In this document: in pieces, positions 48,725-58,168 of the stretch
Position numbering within the stretch: position 1 is the first letter of the stretch
Layout: every line of letters starts with the position of its first letter
Assembly (NCBI GenBank): GCA_905205065.1
Contig: CAJLCI010000002.1
Coordinates: 50,446 to 114,445, forward strand
DNA length: 64,000 nt
Direction: 5' to 3'
Source of the DNA: an uncultured Eubacteriales bacterium
GTDB taxonomy: Bacteria > Bacillota > Clostridia > Oscillospirales > CAG-272
Program-made: the position numbers and the translations under genes
The notes under the pieces: generated by a model
Seen by the model: only the letters and a program-made list of their open reading frames with translations
Database searches by the model: none
Told to the model about the DNA's origin: nothing

Positions 48725-48767
48725 TAATCTTGAATTTATGAGTCTAAATGAAAGGTACTATTGAAAA

Positions 48768-49538
48768 ATGAATAAGAAGGTCAGACAGGCAGTTATTGCC
48801 GGAAACTGGAAGATGAATAATACACCGTCGGAGACAATGGAGACAATTAAAAAAATTGCAGAACTTACGAGTGGAAAAAATGACTGTGAAATTGTTCTGT
48901 GCGTTCCGTTTGTTGACATACAAGCAGCTGTCTCCGCTGTTCAGGGTACAAACATAAAAATAGGTGCTCAGAACGTACATTTTGAAGAAAAGGGTGCGTA
49001 TACCGGAGAAATATCGGCAAAAATGCTGGTAGAATGCGGAGTCGAATATGTTATTGTAGGACATTCCGAACGACGTCAGTATTTCGGAGAAACTGATGAA
49101 ACCGTAAATTTGCGTGCAAAGGCTGCCCTTGAGGCGGGTCTTAAGGTTATAATTTGTGTCGGAGAAATGCTTAAGGATCGTGAACAGGGTATAACGGATG
49201 AACTTGTATCCATGCAGACGAAAATTGCTCTTCTCGGTATAACGCCCGAACAGGTAAAAAATGTTATAATCGCATACGAGCCTGTCTGGGCAATCGGAAC
49301 CGGAAAAACAGCAACTGCTGAGCAGGCCGACGATGTATGCGGAATTATAAGAAATACAGTAGCAGTTTTGTATGGAAATGAGATTGCCGAGGCTCTTACC
49401 ATACAGTACGGCGGGTCAATGAATGCCGCAAATGCTGAGGAGCTTCTCGGAAAGCTCAATGTTGACGGAGGACTTATAGGCGGAGCCTCACTTAAACCGG
49501 CTGATTTTTCTGTAATTGTCGATGCCGCGCAAAAATAA
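48768..49538 (+). CDS. tpiA: Triosephosphate isomerase
   Basis: 256 aa. Active-site segments are GNWKMN (K), VGHSERRQYFGE (H), AYEPVWAIGTGKTA (E plus mobile loop 6) and YGGSMNAANA (phosphate loop). It interconverts dihydroxyacetone phosphate and glyceraldehyde 3-phosphate. It ends at a long terminator (49571-49657). Confidence 0.97.
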   Translation: MNKKVRQAVIAGNWKMNNTPSETMETIKKIAELTSGKNDCEIVLCVPFVDIQAAVSAVQGTNIKIGAQNVHFEEKGAYTGEISAKMLVECGVEYVIVGHSERRQYFGETDETVNLRAKAALEAGLKVIICVGEMLKDREQGITDELVSMQTKIALLGITPEQVKNVIIAYEPVWAIGTGKTATAEQADDVCGIIRNTVAVLYGNEIAEALTIQYGGSMNAANAEELLGKLNVDGGLIGGASLKPADFSVIVDAAQK

Positions 49539-49570
49539 ATTTTAGATAAAAAATATGAAATTCAGGCCAT

Positions 49571-49657
49571 AAAAAGCCGGAAGATTGTTCTATAGCTAAT
49601 AAGCCTGCCGATTTGCTTTGCCGGCTTTGCTTCAGGCGGACGATTTTCCGGTTTTTG
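49571..49657 (+). terminator. Terminator after tpiA
   Basis: AAAAAGCCGGAAGATTGT pairs (with G-U pairs) with ACGATTTTCCGGTTTTTG; the interior holds further CCTG/CAGG and CCG/CGG stems. Confidence 0.75.
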
Positions 49658-49784
49658 CCTTTTAGCATAAAAGAAAATGGTAATGGTTAAAAAAATATCG
49701 GCTGGTAGGAATAAGCTTTTTTCTCCTCAAATCGTTTTTTACGCAGGAAGTCATGGTTAGTATTATTTAAACAGGATTGATGTT

Positions 49785-52472
49785 ATGAAAATAGATAAGA
49801 TAACTAAGGAAATAAGTAAAAAGAAAAATACAGACATGAAGATTTTATTGAAAAAAATCATGACAGATAATATACGTATTACGGCGGGTTTTCTTTCTGT
49901 TGTTACACTCTTTTTTACTCTGCCTTTCCTTTGTGCCGCTGAAGAAACTTCCGAAAAAATAAGTGAAGCAGGTGTTACAGAGGCAAATGAGGATTTTTCT
50001 GACCAGTCGCAGGAGAATAACTATGAAAGCAGAGTTGATTCAGTCGCTATAAGTGATGACAGAAAGACAATTGATATTTCCGTGACCCTTACTGATAATG
50101 TGTTAGAGACGTATAAAGACAAAAAGCTGTATCTTTTTGAGTTATATCCTTATCAGACGGTTGAAAATATAGGTGCATTCGATCCCGTTGAAAATAAAAC
50201 GATTGTAGGCGACAAATACAGTTTTTCTATTGAGCTTAATTTAAATTCAGAACAGCTGTATGCGAGATATTTGTGCGCTGTGCTTGAAGATTCAGGAGAT
50301 TATACTGTTCTTACTGAAACGCGCTATATTGATAATTATGAAGAAATTGCTGACCGCAGTTTTGAATATCCAAAAGCGGCGTCAAAAAAGGGATTGACCT
50401 TTCAATACATAGCGGATGCTGAGTATACGGGAACATCTCATACTGTTTTAAATGTACCAATAAATAAGTATTTTACCGATGATACCGAATACGGCGCGGC
50501 TTTTGATTATTGCGGAACCGACTATTACATAGACGGTGAACGGCTGTCGATTCTCGACAGCCGGATTAAAACCTATACGAATGCCGGAATTCATGTTTAT
50601 CTCAATATCCTTCTCACCGCGCCGGATGAATCTCAGCCAAAGTGTCTTGATTGTCTGTATTCTGCGGACACGTCTTCTTCAGTAACATACTACGCAGTTA
50701 ACAGTTCAAATAAAACAGCGCTCAGATATTTTGAAGCGTTTATGGCATTTTTGGCAGGACGATATACATCGCCGAATGGAGAAAATGGATTTGCTGGAAG
50801 TTATATTATCGGCTATGAAATTAACTCTAATCGGTATTATAATAATATGGGAGAACAGGAGATCGAATCTTATACCGATTCATATGTAACTCTTTTGCGT
50901 GCGGCGGACGTCGCTGTTCGATCTGTATATTCAAATGCAAGGCTATATGTATCACTGGGACGTAATTTCAATCAGCCTTCAGTAAATGATAAGACGGGAG
51001 TAAACATCAGACTCGATTATTCCGCGCGGAGTGTTCTGGATATGATAGCTGAAAAAGCCGGAGATATTCCTTGGAATGTTGCCTTTAATCCATATGCGTC
51101 AAATTATAGTCTTACCGAGATATGGACTGATGAAAATGCCAAAACAGACTTTGATACTCCTTATATAACTATGGCTAATATACAGGTTCTGTGTGACTAT
51201 CTCAAGCAAAGCATACTTTTATACCGCGGTCAGACGAGAAGTATCTTAATTGCTGAATTTGGAATATCGGCAGACCCGTCAGATACGGCGGCGCTTGATA
51301 AGCAGGCGGCGGCCTTTGCATATTCGTATTATAAAGCTGCGGCACTTGACGGAATTGAAGCTGTTATTTATTGCCGTCAGGTTGATAACCGTTTGGAAAA
51401 CGGTGTATATTTCGGGTTGTGTACATACGGAAACAAAGAAAGTGAAACATACGGTGAAAGAAAGCCAGTATATGATGTTTTCAGATATATAGATACTCAA
51501 AGGACTCTTGAATTTTCTGAGAAATATCTGTCAGATTTAGGCGTTACGTCATGGAATTCTCTTATATATGGGTTTGATTCAAATATATACTCCGAGCGGA
51601 GAGTTGTTGAAGAATCTTCGATTGCCGAAAACAACATTTTGCAAAGCTATCAGAGTTACAGTCTTTTCAGCTTTACAGAGGGAGAACTAAACGGCTTTTT
51701 ACCTACCGAAAACGCTTCATATTCAGAAATACGCGGGCTGTCGGGCAGCGGAGATATTGAAAATGCGGGAAGTCCTTTTGTTTTGTATGCAGCTCTAAGA
51801 CCAAACGGTACAGATGAATATATGGGTATAAGCCGTCATTTCTCAAATGGACTGAATATCTCAGAAATGAAGTATATTGCATTAAATATAAAAGCTGATA
51901 CATCCGTTTCGTCGGAAACGGTAAATGTACTTTTTCGCATAGTATCCGACAGAAGCGGAGATAGCTGCGGTGTATATGAGGGATCTGCAGAAATAACACC
52001 AGGAATGTGGACAAAAGTTTATTTTGATATTTCACAGGCTGCGGAAAACTTTGAAACCGTTGATAATATGACTTTGTGGATAAAAGACAAAGACGGAAAC
52101 AAAGCGAATGCTGAGTATTCTCTATCGGTATCGGGAATAGATTCCTATAAAAAGGATATGAGTAAATTTACACGTTTTGTTTTGATAATTGTGTGTGTTG
52201 TTTCTACAATTCTTTCGGTTGTGTGTATTGTTGCAGTAATTAAGGTACTGATAATCCGCAGAAAAAAACGCAAACGTTGGGAAATGGAAGAGGAAGCAAT
52301 TCAAGAGAACAAAGTTAAAGATTACGAAATTAAACGGAAAAATGATTTTCGTCGCCATATCAGCAATGCAGACTTTAGTGAAAATGGGGAAAATGTATCG
52401 GGACAAAAGGCATTAAAGCTGAGAATCGAAAATATCAGGGATACAGAAAAAGGTAAAAGAAGTCACAAATAA
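49785..52472 (+). CDS. Membrane-anchored putative glycosidase, DUF5722-like
   Basis: 895 aa. An N-terminal signal or anchor (about 28-48, GFLSVVTLFFTLPFLCAA) is followed by a beta-rich domain, then a TIM-barrel-like region (about 190-590) resembling DUF5722. Candidate acid/base E345 is in IIGYEINSN and candidate nucleophile E491 is in LIAEFGIS, the spacing of clan GH-A hydrolases. A C-terminal beta-sandwich precedes a membrane segment (about 799-825) and a basic cytoplasmic tail (RRKKRKRWEMEEE). Outside-facing polysaccharide cleavage is inferred; substrate unknown. It is inserted between tpiA and pfkA, with AGGA 8 nt before the ATG. Confidence 0.6.
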   Translation: MKIDKITKEISKKKNTDMKILLKKIMTDNIRITAGFLSVVTLFFTLPFLCAAEETSEKISEAGVTEANEDFSDQSQENNYESRVDSVAISDDRKTIDISVTLTDNVLETYKDKKLYLFELYPYQTVENIGAFDPVENKTIVGDKYSFSIELNLNSEQLYARYLCAVLEDSGDYTVLTETRYIDNYEEIADRSFEYPKAASKKGLTFQYIADAEYTGTSHTVLNVPINKYFTDDTEYGAAFDYCGTDYYIDGERLSILDSRIKTYTNAGIHVYLNILLTAPDESQPKCLDCLYSADTSSSVTYYAVNSSNKTALRYFEAFMAFLAGRYTSPNGENGFAGSYIIGYEINSNRYYNNMGEQEIESYTDSYVTLLRAADVAVRSVYSNARLYVSLGRNFNQPSVNDKTGVNIRLDYSARSVLDMIAEKAGDIPWNVAFNPYASNYSLTEIWTDENAKTDFDTPYITMANIQVLCDYLKQSILLYRGQTRSILIAEFGISADPSDTAALDKQAAAFAYSYYKAAALDGIEAVIYCRQVDNRLENGVYFGLCTYGNKESETYGERKPVYDVFRYIDTQRTLEFSEKYLSDLGVTSWNSLIYGFDSNIYSERRVVEESSIAENNILQSYQSYSLFSFTEGELNGFLPTENASYSEIRGLSGSGDIENAGSPFVLYAALRPNGTDEYMGISRHFSNGLNISEMKYIALNIKADTSVSSETVNVLFRIVSDRSGDSCGVYEGSAEITPGMWTKVYFDISQAAENFETVDNMTLWIKDKDGNKANAEYSLSVSGIDSYKKDMSKFTRFVLIIVCVVSTILSVVCIVAVIKVLIIRRKKRKRWEMEEEAIQENKVKDYEIKRKNDFRRHISNADFSENGENVSGQKALKLRIENIRDTEKGKRSHK

Positions 52473-52492
52473 AATAAATTTACAAAAACTAC

Positions 52493-52525
52493 TTGAAAAT
52501 TTTTGTAAAAAGCGGTATATATAAT
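52493..52525 (+). promoter_or_regulatory. Candidate pfkA promoter
   Basis: TTGAAA (52493-52498), 17-nt spacer, TATATA (52516-52521) running into TATAAT (52520-52525). A TTTACAAAAA/TTTTTGTAAA inverted repeat (about 52480-52510) overlaps the -35 and could be an operator or the end signal of the previous gene. Confidence 0.5.
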
Positions 52526-52571
52526 ATCTGTAGAATAATAAATTTTGATACAGTTAAGGAGTGAAATAAGA

Positions 52572-53657
52572 GTGGCAAAATTCAGAAGAATCGGTGTGCT
52601 GACTTCAGGCGGAGACGCTCCGGGAATGAATGCGGCCGTTCGTGCGGTTACCCGTGCGGCGCTTTCGCACGGGGTTGAAGTTGTCGGTATTTATGAAGGA
52701 TACAAGGGACTTATTCATAAAAATTTCGATGTATTTCACGAGCGTGATGTTGATAATATAATAGGCAGGGGCGGAACAATTCTTTGGTCTGATCGTTGTG
52801 ACGAGTTTCGTTATGAAGAAGGTATTCTGAAAGCCAAGGCTACCTGTATAGATAACGACATAGACGGAATCGTCGCAATCGGCGGAGACGGAACATTCAG
52901 GGGGGCAACCGACTTTACAAAATACGGGATTCCGTGTATCGGCCTTCCAGGTACAATTGACAACGATATTTCTTCTACGGATGAGTCTATTGGCTTTGAT
53001 ACGGCTATGAATACAGTTATCGAGATGGTGGATCGTCTCCGTGATACATGTGATTCGCATCGCCGCTGCAATGTAGTAGAAGTTATGGGACGTGCGGCAG
53101 GATATATCGCTCTTGAGGCAGGAATAGCGACCGGGGCGTCTGCTATTGCTGTTAAGGAAATTCCGTTTGATGAAGATGCTGCAATAAAGAAACTTATTGC
53201 ACAGAAGGAAAGCGGAAAACGCAATTTTATAGTCATGGTTGCCGAGGGTATTCCGCTTGATTCGGCAGGGGATAAACAGTACAGTGAGAAGCTTGCGGAA
53301 CGAATTCAGAAGAATACGGGAATTGAAACTAAGTTTGCTCGTCTTGCACATGTAGTAAGAGGAGGTTCTCCAACACTTCGTGACCGTCTTCTTGCCGCTC
53401 GTATGGGAGATGCGGCTGTCGAGGCGCTTCTTGACGGTAAGAGTAATTTGGTTGTTTGTCTGCAGAATGATAATATTGTTGAAATGGACATTGGGTACGC
53501 GCTTTCACTCGACCGTTTGTACAAAGGAAAGGTTCAGCCCGGAGAACTGGAAGCAAAATACACTGCAGAACAGATTGCAGATATGCAGCGTTTCTGTGAC
53601 GCGAAGTTTGCCGCATTCAAAAAGCTGTACGATATTAGCAATCGTATTTCCAATTGA
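52572..53657 (+). CDS. pfkA: ATP-dependent 6-phosphofructokinase
   Basis: 361 aa from a GTG at 52572 preceded by AAGGAG (10 nt); the N-terminus MAKFRRIGVLTSGGDAPGMN is typical. The ATP-type GGDGT is at 104-108 (PPi enzymes have GGDD), and catalytic PGTIDND is at 126-132. It is about 40 residues longer than the 320-aa Bacillus enzyme, mostly at the C-terminus and in the GRGGTILWSDRCDEF region. It makes fructose 1,6-bisphosphate, the committed glycolytic step. It ends at a strong terminator. Confidence 0.95.
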   Translation: MAKFRRIGVLTSGGDAPGMNAAVRAVTRAALSHGVEVVGIYEGYKGLIHKNFDVFHERDVDNIIGRGGTILWSDRCDEFRYEEGILKAKATCIDNDIDGIVAIGGDGTFRGATDFTKYGIPCIGLPGTIDNDISSTDESIGFDTAMNTVIEMVDRLRDTCDSHRRCNVVEVMGRAAGYIALEAGIATGASAIAVKEIPFDEDAAIKKLIAQKESGKRNFIVMVAEGIPLDSAGDKQYSEKLAERIQKNTGIETKFARLAHVVRGGSPTLRDRLLAARMGDAAVEALLDGKSNLVVCLQNDNIVEMDIGYALSLDRLYKGKVQPGELEAKYTAEQIADMQRFCDAKFAAFKKLYDISNRISN

Positions 53658-53675
53658 AAAAATTGTACTGACTTT

Positions 53676-53717
53676 AAGAATCGTGTCGCAGACTTATGAC
53701 ACGATTCTTTATTTTTA
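53676..53717 (+). terminator. Terminator after pfkA
   Basis: AAGAATCGTGTC and GACACGATTCTT form a perfect 12-bp stem with a 10-nt loop, followed by TATTTTTA. Confidence 0.92.
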
Positions 53718-53828
53718 TATTGTGTTTGGTCATTTGACTCTTAGCTTGTAATATGTATGGAATTTGCGGAATATAAAAAAGAAGTGAGCTATTTAATATA
53801 TACGTGCAGAGAAAGGAAGGCCGCAGTT

Positions 53829-55202
53829 ATGGGAAAAAATTTTGATGAAGAATATGATGAGCAGGAGACAAACCTATTTGACTTTTTACGGGAATGTTCG
53901 GAAAGTGAAAAAAACAATGCTGAGGTAACGTCAGACAAAAGAGAACAAGACAGAGAAACTGCAATAATAGGAGTAAAGGAATCAGAGCCGTCAGAGCCGG
54001 AAGATGATGACAAACAGATTTATATAAACAATGAAGATTATGCATTATATGAAGATGATGCGGAAGATTATTCGAATTATTATACAGATGACTTATCACA
54101 GAATAGTACCGGGGACAATTACATAGATTATGCGAAGAAAAATTCGGACGAGGAAAATGAAAACGACGGTTTAAAACGTCGAAGGAATAGCAATCCCCAT
54201 ACTTTCAGTCTTACATTTGTAATTATTATGACGGCGGTTATAACAGCAGCCGCTGTAATTGCAGGATTCGTCTTGCTTTCCGGATTTGATTTCGGCGGTT
54301 TTTTCGGGGAAGAAAGCAGTACCGAAACAGAGAAAACCGGAGATACTGCAAATATTCAGTTACCGGTTACTGATGATAACAAGCAAACAGAATTACAAAG
54401 CGACGCCGCGGCGGGAGAAAAAAAGCTTCAAATTGAGAGTGCTCTTGAAGCAAAAGGCAGCCTTACCCTTGTAAACTATGCACATGAATATATGTTTCCT
54501 GAAGCGGATCTTGTAAATCTTTATTCAGCGAAAAACAGCAGTTACAAGATTTCGACAATAGATATCATGCTTGACAGGAAAACGGTTGAGGCTCTGAACT
54601 CTATGGCAGAGGATTTTGAAAAGGAGACCGGAAAGCGTGACCTTTTGATTTCAAGCGGTTTCAGAAGCTACGACGAGCAGCTGGAACTTTATTCTTCGGC
54701 AGTCGAATCCAAAGGAATAGATTATGCAAAAAATCATATTTCGCAGCCCGGATACAGCGAGTATCATACTGGATTGTCGTTTGATATGAGTGTGTTCACA
54801 GATAACGGCGCTGTTATAAAGCTTGACGAAAGTGAAGAATATTCGTGGATATTAGAGCATTGTTGGGAGTATGGTTTTGTGAGACGGTTTGACGATGCTA
54901 AATCAGATATTACCGGAGTCAGTGGAAAAGAATGGCTTTTCCGTTACGTAGGCCGTCCTGCGGCGTATCTGATGACAACCGAAGGGATTAGTCTTGAAGA
55001 ATATATTGAGCTTGTTATGACAAAGGATTATAAACACAGGCTTGGATATAATGAGAAATCGGGAAAACGATATGAAGTTTACTTTGTTCCTATTTCAGAT
55101 AGTGATTATACCGATATTACTGTACCTGAAGAATCCGGAGTTACATATGATATAAGCGGAACAAACTGCGGCGGTTTCATAGTAACTTTGAGTTTTGATT
55201 AA
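53829..55202 (+). CDS. VanY-like (M15B) membrane protein with degenerate zinc site
   Basis: 457 aa from the ATG at 53829 (AAAGGAAGG, 8 nt). A long acidic cytoplasmic part (1-120) precedes a membrane segment (about 125-150) and an extracellular D-Ala-D-Ala carboxypeptidase-like domain (about 235-420), with ISSGFRSYDEQLELY. In the family motif SxHxxGxAxD the first zinc histidine is Y312 (SEYHTGLSFD, D319 kept). The second zinc histidine, in WHFRYVG, is L370 (WLFRYVG). With two of three ligands gone it is probably not an active peptidase, unless H313, shifted by one, compensates. A peptidoglycan-binding or regulatory role is inferred. Confidence 0.75.
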   Translation: MGKNFDEEYDEQETNLFDFLRECSESEKNNAEVTSDKREQDRETAIIGVKESEPSEPEDDDKQIYINNEDYALYEDDAEDYSNYYTDDLSQNSTGDNYIDYAKKNSDEENENDGLKRRRNSNPHTFSLTFVIIMTAVITAAAVIAGFVLLSGFDFGGFFGEESSTETEKTGDTANIQLPVTDDNKQTELQSDAAAGEKKLQIESALEAKGSLTLVNYAHEYMFPEADLVNLYSAKNSSYKISTIDIMLDRKTVEALNSMAEDFEKETGKRDLLISSGFRSYDEQLELYSSAVESKGIDYAKNHISQPGYSEYHTGLSFDMSVFTDNGAVIKLDESEEYSWILEHCWEYGFVRRFDDAKSDITGVSGKEWLFRYVGRPAAYLMTTEGISLEEYIELVMTKDYKHRLGYNEKSGKRYEVYFVPISDSDYTDITVPEESGVTYDISGTNCGGFIVTLSFD

Positions 55203-55696
55203 TCTTTTGTGAAAAAATTCCGGGCATCAGTGCAGGTTTATACTGAGAAAAAAGGGAAAAACTATTTTGAATTTAACAAAAAGTGGAATGTCCGTGTCTG
55301 AAAGATGCTTGACTATAAAGATATGTCTGTAAGGACGTTCGCATATAAAAGTGTACGGCTGTAGAGTAGACGGCCATAGAGTAGTCGGCCATAGAGTAGT
55401 CAGCCATAGAGTAGTAGGTTATAGAGTAGTAGGTTGTAAAGTAGTCGGTTGTAGAGCATTCAGCTGTAGAGTGTGCGACTGTAAAGTGTTTGGCTGTGAA
55501 AGTATCAGACAGTAAAGGAGTTTGGCTGGGAATGCCGTTCAGCTATAAAGGCATTTACGTATAAAGTCATTGTCTTTGTGGGAGGCGGTTTCTACGTACT
55601 TTTTCCCGCGGCGATACCTCCACCCTTGGCAGATCTTATGACAGAGCTATGCTCATTATTGAAAAAGTGTGTTTTTAGTTAATGATAGGAATTTGA
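55203..55696. other. Intergenic region with the longest 15-bp array
   Basis: 494 nt between the VanY-like gene and the helicase gene. Almost all of it is composite repeat copy 4 (55271-55624). After it, ATTATTGAAAAAGTGTGT (about 55657) repeats part of the copy 5 head. No gene or RNA family recognised. Confidence 0.6.
55271..55624 (-). repeat. Composite intergenic repeat, copy 4 (head + about 18 15-bp units + weak tail)
   Basis: Minus-strand orientation. The head (55624-55578) is GGTGGAGGTATCGCCGCGGG, then AAAAAGTACGTAGAAACCGCC. The array covers about 55577-55300. From 55361 to about 55511 the plus-strand unit (A/G)TAGAGTAGTCGGCC repeats at an exact 15-bp step for at least ten units (starts 55361, 55376, 55391, 55406, 55421, 55436, 55451, 55466, 55481, 55496). 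The central units are almost identical and the outer ones drift. The tail ACATTCCACTTTTTGTTAAA (55292-55273) only loosely matches the others. Confidence 0.8.
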
Positions 55697-57985
55697 ATGT
55701 GTATGAATAAGGATATTTATAATCGGTTTGCACCGTTTATTATAGAATATATATATAAGAACGGCTGGAATGAGCTTAGACCTGTACAAATTGAAGCCGC
55801 ACGTGTTTTGTTTGATACAGATAAGAATCTTCTTCTTTCTTCCACAACGGCATCAGGAAAAACAGAAGCTGCATTTTTTCCGATCATATCAATGCTTTCC
55901 GAGAAGGATATATCGTCTTTTAACTGCATTTATATAGCGCCTCTCAAAAGTTTGATAAATGATCAGTTTTTACGGCTTGACGGACTGCTTGAGCTTTCTG
56001 GTATACCGGTTTTTCACTGGCATGGGGATATCGCGGCTTCACATAAGACGAAGGCGCTTAAAATGCCCGGAGGAATTCTTCAGATTACACCGGAATCTCT
56101 TGAAAGTATGCTTATGAATCGCTCCAACGATATTCCGCGACTGTTCGCAGAGCTTGAATATATAGTAATCGATGAAATTCATGTTCTAATGGGATCAGAT
56201 CGGGGAAACCAGATTCTTTGTCAGCTATCAAGGCTGCAAAAACTGATTGGTCGTATACCGAGACGCGTTGGACTTTCCGCGACTATAGGAAGACTGGATG
56301 AAGCTGCGCTTTGGCTGGGTTCAGGGACGGGGAGAGAAACGGAAGCTCCGTATTTTAAAGACGACAGGACCATGTGGAGACTTGCCTTAGAACATTTTTA
56401 TATTGATAATTCCGATGAAGATCAAAGGGTCGAAAAAAAGCCGGAGACGTTCCTGACAGAATCGCCGGAGATCAAATCAATAGTGCATGGAAATGGTGAA
56501 GAACTGAACGCACAAGCGTTTATCGATCCCGGATATGAGTATCTTTATGACTGTACTAAAGGAAAAAAATGTCTTGTATTTTCGAATTCACGTGAAGAAA
56601 CGGAATATGTAACCGCAACGCTCCGGCAGATAGCTGATAAAAGAGGAGAGCCGGATAGGTTTTTTATTCATCACGGTAATCTATCCGCGCAAATCAGGGA
56701 GGAAGCGGAAACACGTCTGAGGAATAATGAGGATAATATAGTAACGTGTGCAACTGTTACGATGGAGCTCGGAATAGATATTTGTCGTCTTGAACGGGTT
56801 ATTCAAATGGACTCGCCGACCTCGGTGTCCAGCTTTCTGCAGCGTCTCGGTAGATCGGGGCGCAGAGACAACATACCGGAAATGATGATGATTTTCAGAG
56901 AAGATGAGCCTCTTCCCGATACGCCTCTTCCGCAGCTTATTCCGTGGGGACTATTAAGAGCAATTGCTATAATACAACTCTATATAGAGGAAAGGTTTAT
57001 AGAACCTGTAAATGTTAAAAAACTGCCATTCAGTCTTCTCTTCCATCAAACTATGTCGGTGCTGACAGCATCGGGATCTCTTGCTCCCGCGGAGCTTGCA
57101 AAGCGAATTCTTTCACTGCCGCCTTTTACTCATGTGTCAAAAGAAGACTTTAGGGATTTGCTTGTGTCAATGATAAAAAATGATTATCTTGAGCTGACGG
57201 AGGACGGTGAACTTTTAGTTGGCCTTAAAGGAGAAAGACTCACGAACAGCTTTAAGTTTTACGCCGTTTTTAAAGACAGTGAAGATTTTACGGTAAGATG
57301 CGGCTCGGATGAAATCGGGACGATAACTACGCCTCCGCCGGTAGGAGATCGTTTTGCGCTTGCCGGAAGGGTGTGGGAGGTGGAAGAACTCGATATTTCT
57401 CATAAACTTATATATGTAAAAAGTGTTGAGGGAAAAATGGGAATAGCATGGCCTGGCGATTACGGAGAGATTCATACTAAAATTATGCAGCGTATTCGTC
57501 GTGTGCTTGAAGAAAATACAATATATCCTTATTTAAAGAAAAATGCCGTTCAAAGACTTTTGCATGCCCGTGCTATAGCCGAAAAGTCAGGAATGCTAAA
57601 AAAATCTATTGTTCATTTGGGAGGTTATACATGGTGTCTTTTTCCATGGCTTGGAACACGTTCATTTAGAACAATGCGAAGATTTATAAAGGAAAAAACA
57701 TCCTCTGATTTTGGTCTTTCAGGTCTTGAATTTGACGGATGCTGTTATTTTACTTTTAAACTTGAATCTGGAGATGTCCGGGGACTGGCAGAATATTGGG
57801 CAGAGGAAGCAGCCGGGGGGATAGATCTTGAGTCTCTTGTTGCGCCAAGCGAAGCTCCTTCCTTTGATAAATTTGACGGTGCGATACCGCCGTCTTTGCT
57901 CAGGCGTGCATATACTGTCGACAGGCTGAGAAGAGACGAGCTTGAAAGTCGTCTTTCCGAGCTTGCAGACGAATTTAAAAATTAA
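55697..57985 (+). CDS. Lhr-like DEAD/DEAH-box helicase
   Basis: 762 aa. Superfamily 2 motifs: Q-like RPVQIEA (28-34), Walker A TTASGKT (50-56), motif Ib TPESLE, motif II DEIH (159-162), motif III LSATIG, and motif VI QRLGRSGRRD. The RecA2 motif CATVTMELGIDI is Lhr-typical. A C-terminal winged-helix/beta region follows, but it is much shorter than in E. coli Lhr (about 1,538 aa), resembling the Lhr-core. Lhr-core proteins are ATP-dependent 3'-5' helicases linked to DNA repair. The ATG has AGGA at 6 nt. It is monocistronic with a strong terminator. Confidence 0.85.
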   Translation: MCMNKDIYNRFAPFIIEYIYKNGWNELRPVQIEAARVLFDTDKNLLLSSTTASGKTEAAFFPIISMLSEKDISSFNCIYIAPLKSLINDQFLRLDGLLELSGIPVFHWHGDIAASHKTKALKMPGGILQITPESLESMLMNRSNDIPRLFAELEYIVIDEIHVLMGSDRGNQILCQLSRLQKLIGRIPRRVGLSATIGRLDEAALWLGSGTGRETEAPYFKDDRTMWRLALEHFYIDNSDEDQRVEKKPETFLTESPEIKSIVHGNGEELNAQAFIDPGYEYLYDCTKGKKCLVFSNSREETEYVTATLRQIADKRGEPDRFFIHHGNLSAQIREEAETRLRNNEDNIVTCATVTMELGIDICRLERVIQMDSPTSVSSFLQRLGRSGRRDNIPEMMMIFREDEPLPDTPLPQLIPWGLLRAIAIIQLYIEERFIEPVNVKKLPFSLLFHQTMSVLTASGSLAPAELAKRILSLPPFTHVSKEDFRDLLVSMIKNDYLELTEDGELLVGLKGERLTNSFKFYAVFKDSEDFTVRCGSDEIGTITTPPPVGDRFALAGRVWEVEELDISHKLIYVKSVEGKMGIAWPGDYGEIHTKIMQRIRRVLEENTIYPYLKKNAVQRLLHARAIAEKSGMLKKSIVHLGGYTWCLFPWLGTRSFRTMRRFIKEKTSSDFGLSGLEFDGCCYFTFKLESGDVRGLAEYWAEEAAGGIDLESLVAPSEAPSFDKFDGAIPPSLLRRAYTVDRLRRDELESRLSELADEFKN

Positions 57986-57998
57986 TAAATGTGAAATT

Positions 57999-58029
57999 AA
58001 ACCGGGAAATTTATTTTCCCGGTTTTTTT
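57999..58029 (+). terminator. Terminator after the Lhr-like gene
   Basis: AAACCGGGAAA and TTTCCCGGTTT with a short loop, followed by TTTTT. Confidence 0.92.
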
Positions 58030-58168
58030 ACGTCAAAAAATCGATCGGCAAAAAAATTCATTCTGCCGTAAAATAAATTGAACAATGGCAGAATATTTTT
58101 GGGAAATAATCTAATAATCTAAGAAAGCATAATCAATCTCATAATAAACCATAAACCGCCGCGTGACC

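Noticed and set aside
52605..53351. 248-codon frame antisense to pfkA
   Set aside because: Complementary frame of a conserved gene; its product matches no family I know and has no start signal. The same applies to frames antisense to dnaA (34553-35041) and spoIIE (60080-60694).
55290..55540. Reading the 15-bp array as a pentapeptide-repeat protein (ADYSM-like repeats on the minus strand)
   Set aside because: One minus-strand frame is open for about 55 codons, but it has no start codon with a ribosome site, ends in array decay, and the other arrays do not keep an open frame. The period is better explained at the DNA level.
55300..55577. CRISPR array
   Set aside because: Units are contiguous 15-mers with no spacers, and no cas genes are nearby.
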